DNA from: an uncultured Eubacteriales bacterium
GTDB taxonomy: Bacteria > Bacillota > Clostridia > Oscillospirales > Acutalibacteraceae
NCBI GenBank assembly: GCA_900540235.1
Contig: UQEY01000033.1
Location: 1 to 21,117 of the forward strand
Length of the DNA: 21,117 nt
Direction of reading: 5' to 3'
The notes below the pieces were generated by a model. The model did no database searches. It saw only the letters and a program-made list of their open reading frames with translations, and was not told where the DNA came from. A program made the position numbers and the translations under genes. Shown piece after piece: positions 13,588 to 21,117 of this stretch (positions are counted from its first letter, which is position 1; every line of letters begins with the position of its first letter).

Positions 13588-15204
13588 ATGAAACTGTATT
13601 TTGTCGGTGCTGCGCACGAAGTAACGGGTTCATGCTCGATACTTTTCGCTTGCGGCAAAAAGATTATGATTGACTGCGGTATGGAACAGGGCGAAAATAT
13701 GTATGAAAATGTTGATTTACCCGTTGCGCCAAACGACATTGACGCAATGCTCCTTACCCACGCCCACATTGACCATTCGGGCAACATTCCGTTTATAAGT
13801 GCAAACGGTTTTTCAGCCCCGATTTATACAACGAGTGCGACTGACAGGCTCTGCCGAATTATGCTTATGGACTCGGCTCACATTCAGGAGTTTGAAGCAA
13901 GCTGGAAAAACAGAAAAAACAAGCGTTCGGGTGCAGAACCGGTTGAACCGCTCTATACAACGCAGGATGTTCAAAACGCACTTAAATATTTTACTCCTTG
14001 CGAATACGGTGAAACATATAATATTTTTGACGGAATAGAAATAAGATTTATTGACGCAGGTCACTTGCTCGGCAGTTCCTCCATTGAAGTTAAAGTGACT
14101 GAAAACGGCGTTACAAAAACGATTCTTTTCTCGGGCGATATCGGCAACATCAACCGACCGCTCATAAAAGACCCGCAAAAGCCACCGGTTGAAAAGGCAG
14201 ATTTTGTTGTGATTGAATCGACCTATGGCAACCGACTTCACGGCGACAGACCCGACTATGTTCTTCAGCTCACCGGCATTATTCAGTCAACTTTTGATTG
14301 TGGCGGTAATGTTGTTATCCCGTCATTTGCAGTCGGCAGAACGCAGGAACTTTTATATTTAATCAGAATTATAAAGGAAAAAGGACTTATTAAAAATCAC
14401 GCAAACTTCCCTGTTTGGGTGGACAGTCCGCTGGCGGTTGAAGCAACCGAAATTTACGATGACAAAAATTTAAGAAGATATTTTGACGCCGACACCTTGG
14501 AGCTTATTAACAACGGTGTTAACCCTATCAAATTTGACGATTTGAAACTTGCGGTAACGAGCGACGAATCAAGAATGATTAACGATGACCCGACGCCGAA
14601 AATCATCCTTTCCGCAAGCGGTATGTGCGAAGCGGGACGAATCAGGCACCATTTAAAGCACAACCTTTGGCGAAAGGAGTGCACCGTTCTTTTCGTCGGC
14701 TACCAAGCAGAGGGCACGCTCGGCAGAAAGATTATTGAGGGTGCAGATACTGTTAACCTTTTCGGCGAGGAAGTAAAAATCAATGCAAGTATCGAGCAAA
14801 TGCAGGGTATCAGCGGTCACGCAGACAAAAATATGCTTCTCTCGTGGCTTGGCAGCATATCGCAAAAGCCAAAGGTAGTTTTTGTAAATCACGGCCATGA
14901 CACGGTTTGCGACGAGTTTGCCAAATCGATTGAAAATGAGCTTCAAATCAGCGCAACTGCGCCGTATTCAGGTGACGGATACGAACTCGGAGAATTTGCA
15001 AAGCAGGTTGATATCGGTCCTCGTAAGCTTATTGACAAAAAGAAGCACAAAATCGAGCGCAACAACACGGTTTACAACAGGCTTTACCTTGCAGGTCAAA
15101 ATCTTATGTCGGTTATCGAGGCAAGCCGTGGCTGCACCAACAAAGATATGAGCAAACTTACCGACCAAATTCTTGCTCTCGTTGACAAATACAAATTAGA
15201 CTGA
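13588..15204 (+). CDS. Beta-CASP metallo-beta-lactamase RNase-like protein
   Basis: The 538-aa protein has an N-terminal metallo-beta-lactamase domain with THAHIDHSGNIPF (H58, H60, D62, H63 as zinc ligands), DAGHLLGSSSIEV and FSGDIGN. A beta-CASP insertion follows, with VIESTYGNR, IPSFAVGRTQELLYLI, VDSPLAVEAT and LSASGMCEAGRIRHHL. A C-terminal RNA-specificity (RMMBL) segment has GISGHADK and FVNHGHD. This set marks the CPSF73/RNase J-like superfamily; the layout is the single-chain YSH1-like bacterial type rather than RNase J. It should be a zinc-dependent cytoplasmic RNA endo- or exonuclease. The start is fixed by GGAG 8 nt before the ATG at 13588; an ATG at 13582 is too close to that SD. 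It lies 97 bp after pdp with no clear terminator or promoter between. Confidence 0.88.
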   Translation: MKLYFVGAAHEVTGSCSILFACGKKIMIDCGMEQGENMYENVDLPVAPNDIDAMLLTHAHIDHSGNIPFISANGFSAPIYTTSATDRLCRIMLMDSAHIQEFEASWKNRKNKRSGAEPVEPLYTTQDVQNALKYFTPCEYGETYNIFDGIEIRFIDAGHLLGSSSIEVKVTENGVTKTILFSGDIGNINRPLIKDPQKPPVEKADFVVIESTYGNRLHGDRPDYVLQLTGIIQSTFDCGGNVVIPSFAVGRTQELLYLIRIIKEKGLIKNHANFPVWVDSPLAVEATEIYDDKNLRRYFDADTLELINNGVNPIKFDDLKLAVTSDESRMINDDPTPKIILSASGMCEAGRIRHHLKHNLWRKECTVLFVGYQAEGTLGRKIIEGADTVNLFGEEVKINASIEQMQGISGHADKNMLLSWLGSISQKPKVVFVNHGHDTVCDEFAKSIENELQISATAPYSGDGYELGEFAKQVDIGPRKLIDKKKHKIERNNTVYNRLYLAGQNLMSVIEASRGCTNKDMSKLTDQILALVDKYKLD

Positions 15205-15214
15205 CGGTGAAAAT

Positions 15215-16135
15215 ATGGTAATACACACAAAAGAAATTAACGAAAGAATCGTAAACCCTGCCGAGTTTATCGCTACGGGTGAAAAAAGGCTGAACGCTCA
15301 AATTGAACAAACGGCAAAATCTATTATTGAAAGCGGGAAAGAAAAGCCGATAATTCTTATTTCAGGTCCGTCCGGAAGCAGTAAAACAACAACTGCCATT
15401 AAGCTTGCCAAAAATTTAAGAGGCAAAGGCAAAAAAGTTTGTTACATATCGATGGACAAATATTTTAAGAATTTTACACCCGAAGAAAAGGTGCTTAAAA
15501 AAGAAAACAAGATTGACCTTGAATCACCGGAGCGTGTTGACGGCGAATATCTTAACCGTGATATTGACACCCTTTTAAACGGCGGCGAAATTTGTTTGCC
15601 AAGCTATGATTTTTTAACCAACACAAGAACTCTCAGCGAAACGAAGCTGAAGCGAAACGACGGTTTTGTTATTATTGAGGGTATACACGCATTAAACCCA
15701 ACGCTTCTCGGCGAAAATGACGACACCAGCGAAAAAATTTATGTAAGTGTGCGCACCCGTGTTGTTGATTCAAACAACGACAAGCTTCACCCTTGCAAAA
15801 TCAGGCTTTGCAGGCGAATGATTAGAGATAAGCTTTACCGTGGCAGAGCGTTTGAGGACACAATCAGGCTTTTTGCAAAAGTTCAGCGAGGCGAAAACCG
15901 GTTTATAATGCCGTATAAGAGCAGAGCCGATTTTAATATAGATACATTTGTTGACTATGAACCGTGCATTTACCGCAAATATCTTTTTGAAGAGTTGAAA
16001 AAACTTCAAACCGAATTTGCGGATATCAAAGATGTTGTAAACGCTCTTGATGAAATTGAGCCGATTGACGAAGCCTTGATACCAACCGATGCGTTTATCC
16101 GTGAATTTATCGGCGGAAGCAGTTTGTCGTACTAA
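15215..16135 (+). CDS. P-loop kinase, uridine kinase / phosphoribulokinase family
   Basis: The 306-aa protein has a Walker A GPSGSSKT (residues 51-58) and SMDKYFKNF (79-87), whose aspartate matches the uridine-kinase SxDxFY segment. FVIIEGIHALNP is the Walker B region, and CRRMIRDKLYRGR is an Arg-rich lid-like helix. This is the uridine kinase/phosphoribulokinase fold; Clostridia often annotate such proteins as nucleoside kinase. A role in phosphorylating uridine/cytidine is plausible beside the nucleoside genes, but not shown. The N-terminal 45 residues add an extra segment compared with Udk. The start ATG has a GGTGA SD 11 bp after the upstream stop, so it is co-transcribed with the RNase-like gene. 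It ends the plus-strand run at a terminator. Confidence 0.82.
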   Translation: MVIHTKEINERIVNPAEFIATGEKRLNAQIEQTAKSIIESGKEKPIILISGPSGSSKTTTAIKLAKNLRGKGKKVCYISMDKYFKNFTPEEKVLKKENKIDLESPERVDGEYLNRDIDTLLNGGEICLPSYDFLTNTRTLSETKLKRNDGFVIIEGIHALNPTLLGENDDTSEKIYVSVRTRVVDSNNDKLHPCKIRLCRRMIRDKLYRGRAFEDTIRLFAKVQRGENRFIMPYKSRADFNIDTFVDYEPCIYRKYLFEELKKLQTEFADIKDVVNALDEIEPIDEALIPTDAFIREFIGGSSLSY

Positions 16136-16148
16136 TATGCAAAAAAAT

Positions 16149-16170
16149 AAGGGCTCAAAATTGAGCCCTT
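16149..16170. terminator. Bidirectional intrinsic terminator
   Basis: AAGGGCTCAA (16149-16158) and TTGAGCCCTT (16161-16170) form a perfect 10-bp stem between the convergent stops at 16135 and 16186. On the minus strand it is followed by TTATTTTTTT, a good tail for the secreted-protein gene. On the plus strand the tail TTTAATTT is weaker. Confidence 0.9.
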
Positions 16171-16185
16171 TAATTTATGCTTTGA

Positions 16186-17112
16186 TTATTTTCTTGTTAA
16201 GCCGATATTTTCAGAACCGAGGTAATCATCAGTTGCCGGGAACTTACATTCATACTTAACATCAAGAGATGCGCTCTTATCTTTAAGAACTGTAACATTT
16301 GCGTGCTTAACATCAATATGAACAAGCATTAAATAGTCAGCCTTTATAATTTCGTTTGTCTTTGTGTCAATAACGACTGTACCTGTACCGCCCTTATAGT
16401 CAACAACGAAATTATCTTTAATTGTACCCTGAGAGAATGAAAGAACAGAAATAGATTCAACTACAGAAGAAATATCGCCGAGAGAGTTAAAGAATCTACC
16501 TTGAGCATCTTCACCCGGAGTTGAAAGAAGAACTTGTTTCGGCTGAAGAACCATTGTGATTGTACCGTCGCCGTTGTCCTTAACATTAGCTGCAAGAATA
16601 TCGTCAGGAGTAATCTGAGATGTTGTACAGTTAAACTTGCCGTCATTCTTTGTATCATTTTTAGGGTCACGGTTGCCTGAAGGTGAAAGACCGTTTGTAC
16701 CGCCATGGAAGAGTCCGCCGACAATACCCGGAACAAGTTTGTTAATAATGTCGTTTGACTTGCCTTCAACAAGAAGATTTTCAACATTAATAGTTTCGTC
16801 GCCAAGCATCTTGTAGTAGGTGTGAGTTTCACCTGAATCGGTTACATAGTCGGCAGTAAGAGTTTTGGTGTAGTCATAACATTCTTTATAATAGTTAACA
16901 ACATCCTCTTGAGTTTTAAACTCTTTGCCGCCGTATGTACCTGCCTTGAATTCATCAATAACCACTTCGTCTGAAGCAGAGGCACTGTCATCGGCAGAAG
17001 CAGCCTCAATTTTAGGATATTTGTTAATTACAAAAGCAGTTGCAGCAAGGCAAACCACCAAAACAATGGCTAAAAAGCTGTTGAATTTGCTAAGTCCAGA
17101 TTTTCTTTTCAT
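16186..17112 (-). CDS. Secreted or membrane-anchored protein of unknown function
   Basis: I do not recognise this 308-aa protein. It begins with a basic stretch (MKRKSG) and one hydrophobic segment at residues 12-30, then an Ala/Ser/Asp-rich linker (37-50), so it is exported and either cleaved after the Ala-rich part or kept as a single-pass anchor. The cysteine in that segment is preceded by LVV, not a proper lipobox. The extracellular part holds an alpha-helical-looking stretch (65-125), a Gly/Asn/Lys-rich loop (130-160) and a beta-rich C-terminal half with a VVIDTKTNEIIKADY segment, as in substrate-free beta-sandwich or lipoprotein-like folds. It has its own promoter and an AGGGG SD 9 nt before the ATG. 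It follows the histidine kinase by 78 bp, so it may also be read through from the phosphate operon. Confidence 0.75.
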   Translation of the reverse strand: MKRKSGLSKFNSFLAIVLVVCLAATAFVINKYPKIEAASADDSASASDEVVIDEFKAGTYGGKEFKTQEDVVNYYKECYDYTKTLTADYVTDSGETHTYYKMLGDETINVENLLVEGKSNDIINKLVPGIVGGLFHGGTNGLSPSGNRDPKNDTKNDGKFNCTTSQITPDDILAANVKDNGDGTITMVLQPKQVLLSTPGEDAQGRFFNSLGDISSVVESISVLSFSQGTIKDNFVVDYKGGTGTVVIDTKTNEIIKADYLMLVHIDVKHANVTVLKDKSASLDVKYECKFPATDDYLGSENIGLTRK

Positions 17113-17148
17113 ACAAAAATTCCCCTTTGAATATATTGTTACTCTCTT

Positions 17149-17177
17149 ATAATATACTAAAACTAAAAATATTTCAA
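17149..17177 (-). promoter_or_regulatory. Promoter of the secreted-protein gene
   Basis: On the minus strand -35 TTGAAA (17177-17172), a 17-bp spacer and -10 TATTAT (17154-17149). The start should be near 17142, giving a 30-nt leader. It lies within the 78-bp gap after the histidine kinase, where no terminator is visible. It has no TTAAC repeats like those upstream of the phosphate transporter. Confidence 0.7.
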
Positions 17178-17190
17178 CTGTTTTTTTAAT

Positions 17191-18513
17191 TTAGTCTTTA
17201 AAAGTGACAATAATTTGCGTACCTTTGCCTTCTTCGCTCTCAAGTTTAAGGTCTGCACCGTGAAGCTGAGTGATATGTTTTACTATTGCAAGACCCAAAC
17301 CGGTGCCGCCTGTTGCCTTGCTCCTGCTCTTATCAACTCTGAAAAATCTTTCAAAAATTCTGTCCTGATACTTAGCCGGAATACCGATACCCGTATCCTT
17401 AACCGAAACACTTGCGCCCTTTGAAAGCGGAGTGACGGTGACGGTAACCGTACCGTTTTCCTTATTATACCTAATTGCATTATCAAGGAGATTATAAACC
17501 ATTTCCTCCACAAGCTGAGCCTTGCCACGAATATAGCACTGCTCACCCGAAATAGAAAGGGTGACATTTTTATTAAGCGCATTAATAGTAAGCGCCTCAA
17601 CGCACTTATTTGCTATATCATAGAGGTCGACCGATTCAAAACTCATATTCTCGTCATCGCTCTCCTCAAGCTGGGAAAGCTGAATAATATCTTCGCTCAA
17701 ACTTACAAGCCTTAATGCCTGCTTCCTTATTACTCTTGCAAAAGGTTTAATGTCTTCCTCTTTTGCCATACCGGTTTCAATAAGTTCGGCATAGCCTGCA
17801 ATAGAAGTGAGCGGAGTTTTTAGCTCGTGCGAAACATTTGCGGTAAACTGTTTTTTCTGCCTGTCAAGCATTTTTTGCTTTTTCTTTTGCTGCAAAAGTG
17901 CATTAACAAGCGGCTTGAGTTCCTCGTCCGACTTAAATTTGTCAACATCGTCAAGATTTTGACCGAGCTTGCGAATAGGTTTAATAATGCTTTTTGTTAT
18001 TGCAAAACTTACAAAAACGGCAGCAATAATAACCGCCAATATACAAATAAGAATATATACAATATAATCTTTAAAAAAATTGCCGATATTCGTTGCCTGA
18101 GATGAAACACGCAAAATGTTGCCGTCATCAAGCTGCTTTGCAAAATAATACACTTTTTCTTTTTGAGTGTCGCTGTTTCTTGTAACAGTTGCCTCGCCGT
18201 TCTTTTTGGCTTCAATTATTTCTTCACGGTTTGCGTGATTGTCAAGAGTTGAAGCGTCCTCAATATTGTCGGCAATAACTTTTCCGCTTGGAGAAACAAG
18301 AGTAATTCTTATATTCGGGTCAATATTGTTAGTAATAAAAGCAGTGTCGCCGCTCTCGTTAAGCTCCGCTTCAACAACCGTTTCAACAACCCTAAGCTGT
18401 TCTTTAAGCTGCTTGTCGCTGTAAGAATAGAAAACCGACAAAATAAGCACAGCCGTAATAGTAATTACCGACACGCCGAAAGCGAAAATTTTATATAAAG
18501 TCTTTTTAGTCAA
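17191..18513 (-). CDS. Sensor histidine kinase, PhoR-like
   Basis: The 440-aa membrane kinase has TM1 at about 7-29, an extracytoplasmic sensor region of some 120 residues, TM2 at about 150-172, then a HAMP-like linker. The DHp helix is FTANVSHELKTPLTS with phosphoacceptor H229. The ATPase domain has N-box DNAIRYNKENG, G1 DTGIGIP and G2 GGTGLGLAIVK. It should phosphorylate the regulator encoded just upstream. The architecture is that of PhoR, and the phosphate-transporter context supports phosphate sensing, but VanS/other OmpR-partner kinases look alike. Translation appears to start at TTG (18513), with GGTGAG 6 nt upstream inside the end of the regulator gene; no other early Met exists. The gene lies 3 bp after the regulator stop. 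Confidence 0.93.
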   Translation of the reverse strand: MTKKTLYKIFAFGVSVITITAVLILSVFYSYSDKQLKEQLRVVETVVEAELNESGDTAFITNNIDPNIRITLVSPSGKVIADNIEDASTLDNHANREEIIEAKKNGEATVTRNSDTQKEKVYYFAKQLDDGNILRVSSQATNIGNFFKDYIVYILICILAVIIAAVFVSFAITKSIIKPIRKLGQNLDDVDKFKSDEELKPLVNALLQQKKKQKMLDRQKKQFTANVSHELKTPLTSIAGYAELIETGMAKEEDIKPFARVIRKQALRLVSLSEDIIQLSQLEESDDENMSFESVDLYDIANKCVEALTINALNKNVTLSISGEQCYIRGKAQLVEEMVYNLLDNAIRYNKENGTVTVTVTPLSKGASVSVKDTGIGIPAKYQDRIFERFFRVDKSRSKATGGTGLGLAIVKHITQLHGADLKLESEEGKGTQIIVTFKD

Positions 18514-18516
18514 AAA

Positions 18517-19197
18517 TTACTCACCGACCTTATATCCGACATTTCTTATAGTTTTGATATGCTCGCCTGCGAAGCCGAGTTTTTTGCGAAGCGACTGAAT
18601 ATGAACATCAACCGTTCTGTTGCCCTGTTCAAAATTGTAACCCCAAACAATTTCCATAAGCCTGTCACGGGTGAGAACTATGCCCTTATTTCTGATAAGG
18701 TGCTTCAATATTTCATACTCTTTATATGTAAGGTCAACTTCAGCCCCGTCAACCAAAACAGTGTGCTTGTTTTCGTCAAGCTCAATATTTTTATAAACAA
18801 GAACGGACTTAACTTTCTTTGCCGTTCTTCTAAGCACTGCTTTAGTCCTCGAAACAAGTTCCATAACACCGAAAGGCTTTGTAATATAGTCGTCTGCACC
18901 CATATCAAGCCCCTTAACTGCATCAATTTCACTTGTTTTTGCCGTAACCATAATTACGGGAAGGTCGCTGTAAGCCGGGGTTTGCCTTATGCTTGTTAAT
19001 AATGCAAGACCGTCTTCCTCGGGAAGCATAATATCAAGAAGCGCAATATCGGGCACTTTGCTTTCAAGAGCATTAATAAAACTCTTGCCGTTTTCAAACC
19101 CTTTTACTTCAAATTCCGAATTTTTGAGTGCATATATTTCAAGTTCCCTGATTGAAGCGTCATCTTCAACTATATACACAAGCTGTTTGTCGCTCAT
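18517..19197 (-). CDS. Response regulator, OmpR/PhoB family
   Basis: The 226-aa protein has a receiver domain with acidic pocket E11-D12-D13, phosphoacceptor D55 in LLDIMLPEEDG, T85 in MVTAK and K107 in YITKPFG. A C-terminal winged helix follows (about 130-226) with YKEYEILKHLI and the recognition segment RTVDVHIQSLRKKLG. It should bind direct-repeat sites when phosphorylated by the adjacent kinase. Context and form suggest PhoB/PhoP-type phosphate regulation; its likely targets include the TTAAC array before the transporter gene. A GAGGT SD lies before the ATG. It sits 10 bp downstream of the transporter and 3 bp upstream of the kinase. Confidence 0.95.
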   Translation of the reverse strand: MSDKQLVYIVEDDASIRELEIYALKNSEFEVKGFENGKSFINALESKVPDIALLDIMLPEEDGLALLTSIRQTPAYSDLPVIMVTAKTSEIDAVKGLDMGADDYITKPFGVMELVSRTKAVLRRTAKKVKSVLVYKNIELDENKHTVLVDGAEVDLTYKEYEILKHLIRNKGIVLTRDRLMEIVWGYNFEQGNRTVDVHIQSLRKKLGFAGEHIKTIRNVGYKVGE

Positions 19198-19207
19198 AAT
19201 CTACCTC

Positions 19208-20971
19208 TTATCTGACAGCATATTTGTTTAAATATGTTTCAAACTGTTCCATAAATGTTTTATTGTTAGAATTTTTAACGCCTTTAAGATAGCTGTGAGT
19301 TTGATAACTACCCTGCGAAAGTTCAATAATGCAGACTGCCAAATTTGAGCAGTGGTCTGCAATACGCTCATAAGAATTAACTATATCAAAGAATAAAATT
19401 CCGTTTTCAACGGTGCAGTTGCCCTGCTCCATTCGCTTTGAATGGCGTGCACGAAGCTCTGCTTTAAGATTATCTATAACTTGTTCAAGCGGTTCAACCG
19501 TCATTGCAAGTTCAACATTATCTTCAATAAATGCCCTTGTTGAATTTTCGATAATTTCCGTAACGGCTCTGCCCATAACTTCAAGTTCACGGTTAGCTTC
19601 TTCGCTGAAATGAATTTTATCCTGATGCATTTTCCGCTTAGTTTTAAGGATATTGTAACCGTAGTCACCCATACGCTCAAAATTACCTATTGCGTGAGAA
19701 TACTTATTAAGCCTCATAGAGTCGGCAGTATTAAGGTTCATAGAACTTATCTTAACAAGATAAGTTTCGAGCTGGTCCTCATAAGTATCAAGCTTCTTTT
19801 CGTTTGCTTTAATCGATTCGTCCTTTTTATGGCTGTAACTCTTAATAAACTCTATACTTTCAATAATATTTGCCTGAGCAAGAACTGCCATTTCATCGCA
19901 CTTATCTTTAACTTTATCAAGTGCAAAACCCGGGTTGATAAGGAATCTTTCTTCAACAAGACCGTTCTGGTTTTTAGCTTCCTGCTCGTCGTTTTTGCCG
20001 TCCTTAATAAGAACATACATAAGCTTTTCAAGTTGCTTGCCAAACGGAAAGAGAATGAGCGTTGCAAAAACATTAAAAAGAGAATGGATAACGGCGATAG
20101 TAGCAGGAGTAACATTGTCGCTGAAAAACGGCAAGCCGAAAATAGCATTTGCGCCGTAGAAAAGCGCCATTGCAATAACAACGCCGATTACATTAAATGT
20201 AAGGTGCGCCCAAGCGGCTCTTTTTGCGTTTTTATTAGCACCGATTGAAGAAATAAGCACGGTTGTGCACGAGCCGATATTTTGACCCAAAATAATAGGA
20301 AAAGCTGCCGAAACCGTGATTGAACCCGTAGTTGAAAGCGCCTGCAAAATACCGACTGAAGCGGAAGAACTTTGAAGCGCAGTAGTAAGAAACGCACCTG
20401 CAAGTATACCCAAAACAGGGTTAGAAAACTTGGTTAAAATACTTGTAAATTTCGGCACATCTTTGAGCCCCTCCATAGAGTCGCTCATAGTCGTCATACC
20501 TATCATCAAAAGACCGAAACCCAAAACGATATAGCCTATATTGTGCTTTTTCTCGCCCTTGCAAAACATTACAAGAATAATTCCGATAAACGCAAGAACA
20601 GGAGCAAAAGAGCTCGGCTTTAAAAGATTAACAAATATATTTCCGCCCTCAATACCTGCAAGCGAAAGTATCCACGCAGTAACGGTTGTACCGATATTGG
20701 CGCCCATAATAATTCCGATAACCTGCCTAAGAGCCATAATGCCGCTGTTAACAAAACCGACTGCCATAACCGTAACGGCACCGCTCGACTGAATAACCGC
20801 AGTAACAAAAAGACCGAGTAAAACGCCCTTTATTCTGCTGTCTGTCATTTTTTCGAGAATTGTACCGAGTTTACTGCCGCCCATTTTTTCAAGGCTTTTG
20901 CCCATAACATCCATACCGAACAGAAACATTGCAAGTCCGCCGATAAGCGTTAAAAAATTATAAATAGTCAT
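19208..20971 (-). CDS. Na+/phosphate cotransporter with C-terminal PhoU-like domain
   Basis: The 587-aa protein is a Na/Pi-cotransporter-II family (NptA/YjbB-like) permease. Two inverted Na_Pi_cotrans halves are visible, each with a QSS motif (QSSGAVT 61-67; QSSSASV 200-206) followed by GANIGTT (90-96) or GQNIGSC (229-235). About eight hydrophobic helices occupy residues 1-320. Residues 350-570 are a soluble helical PhoU-like region (IGNFERMGDYGYNI and SYERIADHCSNLA repeats), as in this family, and may regulate flux or signal to the adjacent kinase. Direction of phosphate flow is not certain, since E. coli YjbB exports. SD AAAGGG is 8 nt before the ATG. It is first in a transporter-regulator-kinase operon with a Pho-box-like array upstream. 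Confidence 0.93.
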   Translation of the reverse strand: MTIYNFLTLIGGLAMFLFGMDVMGKSLEKMGGSKLGTILEKMTDSRIKGVLLGLFVTAVIQSSGAVTVMAVGFVNSGIMALRQVIGIIMGANIGTTVTAWILSLAGIEGGNIFVNLLKPSSFAPVLAFIGIILVMFCKGEKKHNIGYIVLGFGLLMIGMTTMSDSMEGLKDVPKFTSILTKFSNPVLGILAGAFLTTALQSSSASVGILQALSTTGSITVSAAFPIILGQNIGSCTTVLISSIGANKNAKRAAWAHLTFNVIGVVIAMALFYGANAIFGLPFFSDNVTPATIAVIHSLFNVFATLILFPFGKQLEKLMYVLIKDGKNDEQEAKNQNGLVEERFLINPGFALDKVKDKCDEMAVLAQANIIESIEFIKSYSHKKDESIKANEKKLDTYEDQLETYLVKISSMNLNTADSMRLNKYSHAIGNFERMGDYGYNILKTKRKMHQDKIHFSEEANRELEVMGRAVTEIIENSTRAFIEDNVELAMTVEPLEQVIDNLKAELRARHSKRMEQGNCTVENGILFFDIVNSYERIADHCSNLAVCIIELSQGSYQTHSYLKGVKNSNNKTFMEQFETYLNKYAVR

Positions 20972-21003
20972 AATGTTTTCCCTTTATTACACAAAAAATC
21001 ACA

Positions 21004-21083
21004 GTTAAATATTAAACGGTGTCGGTTAAGTTAGAATGTGGTTTGTGTTAAATTTAAGTTAAATAAATTATAGTTTATCTTAA
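21004..21083 (-). promoter_or_regulatory. Array of about 11-bp-phased TTAAC motifs, Pho-box-like
   Basis: On the minus strand TTAAC/TTAAG cores begin at 21083 (TTAAG), 21062, 21051, 21029 and 21008, spacings 21, 11, 22 and 21 bp. That is one or two 11-bp turns, as in PhoP boxes (TTHACA-like repeats with 11-bp period) of Bacillus. The array lies 33 to 112 bp upstream of the Na/Pi transporter ATG. A TATAAT (21072-21067) lies within it, without a clear -35. The PhoB-like regulator encoded downstream is the obvious candidate binder. Confidence 0.5.
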
Positions 21084-21117
21084 CATCGGTTTCTCTCCTA
21101 TCGACGGCGAAGCCGCC
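21084..21117. other. Window edge upstream of the phosphate operon
   Basis: No gene is identifiable in these last bases. A small GC-rich hairpin, CGGC-GAA-GCCG, is near the end. Whether it ends or begins a neighbouring gene cannot be told. Confidence 0.3.

Noticed and set aside
17041..17060. Lipoprotein signal in the exported orphan
   Set aside because: The cysteine in the hydrophobic segment is preceded by Val-Val, not by the small residue a lipobox needs, so I describe it only as exported or single-pass.
1..21117. CRISPR array, tRNA/rRNA, integrase, transposase or phage genes
   Set aside because: No regularly spaced direct repeats, no cloverleaf or rRNA-like sequence, and no mobile-element protein were seen on either strand by reading.

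Overview
The window looks like a chromosomal segment of an anaerobic, low-to-mid GC Firmicute of the class Clostridia, most like the gut Oscillospiraceae/Ruminococcaceae. The grounds are an oxygen-sensitive class III ribonucleotide reductase, Bacillus/Clostridium-type promoters and GGAGG ribosome sites, a pyrimidine nucleoside phosphorylase of Firmicute type, a teichoic-acid-type glycerophosphotransferase, and short palindromic intergenic repeats. The genus is an inference. I see no rRNA, tRNA, CRISPR, transposase, phage or plasmid gene.

Layout. (1) 1-1294: one monocistronic SDR-like NAD(P)-binding protein with its own promoter and a strong terminator. (2) 1334-5492, minus strand: nrdD, nrdG and an MFS transporter. 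nrdG and the MFS gene overlap by four bases (ATGA). The nrdD-nrdG gap is unusually structured, and nrdD has an NrdR-like box and a clear promoter upstream. (3) 5493-5982: a 490-bp intergenic region full of palindromes. (4) 5983-9717, minus strand: a very large protein with two CDP-glycerol glycerophosphotransferase domains. (5) 9978-13490, plus strand: a compact nucleoside-catabolism operon deoC-deoB-cdd-pdp, followed at 13588-16135 by a beta-CASP metallo-beta-lactamase RNase-like protein and a P-loop nucleoside/uridine-kinase-like protein, closed by a bidirectional terminator. (6) 16186-20971, minus strand: a Na+/phosphate cotransporter with a PhoU-like tail, a PhoB-like regulator, a PhoR-like kinase, then a secreted or membrane-anchored protein of unknown function with its own promoter.

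How the parts work together. The deo cluster deaminates cytidine, phosphorolyses pyrimidine nucleosides, isomerises (deoxy)ribose-1-phosphate and cleaves deoxyribose-5-phosphate to acetaldehyde and glyceraldehyde-3-phosphate. The adjacent RNase-like and kinase-like proteins could supply or recapture nucleosides, which is inference. The nptA-phoB-phoR block looks like a self-contained phosphate uptake and sensing unit, and TTAAC motifs phased at about 11 bp lie upstream of it.

No gene is clearly a new system. The most unusual spot is the nrdG start. A strong SD and ATG lead only into the tetrapeptide MSDK, because a 36-bp palindrome flanked by 8-bp near-duplicates separates that start from the nrdG frame. 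Also worth a look are the covarying inverted hairpin repeats after nrdD, the inverted repeat straddling the nrdD promoter, and the Pho-box-like array before the phosphate transporter.
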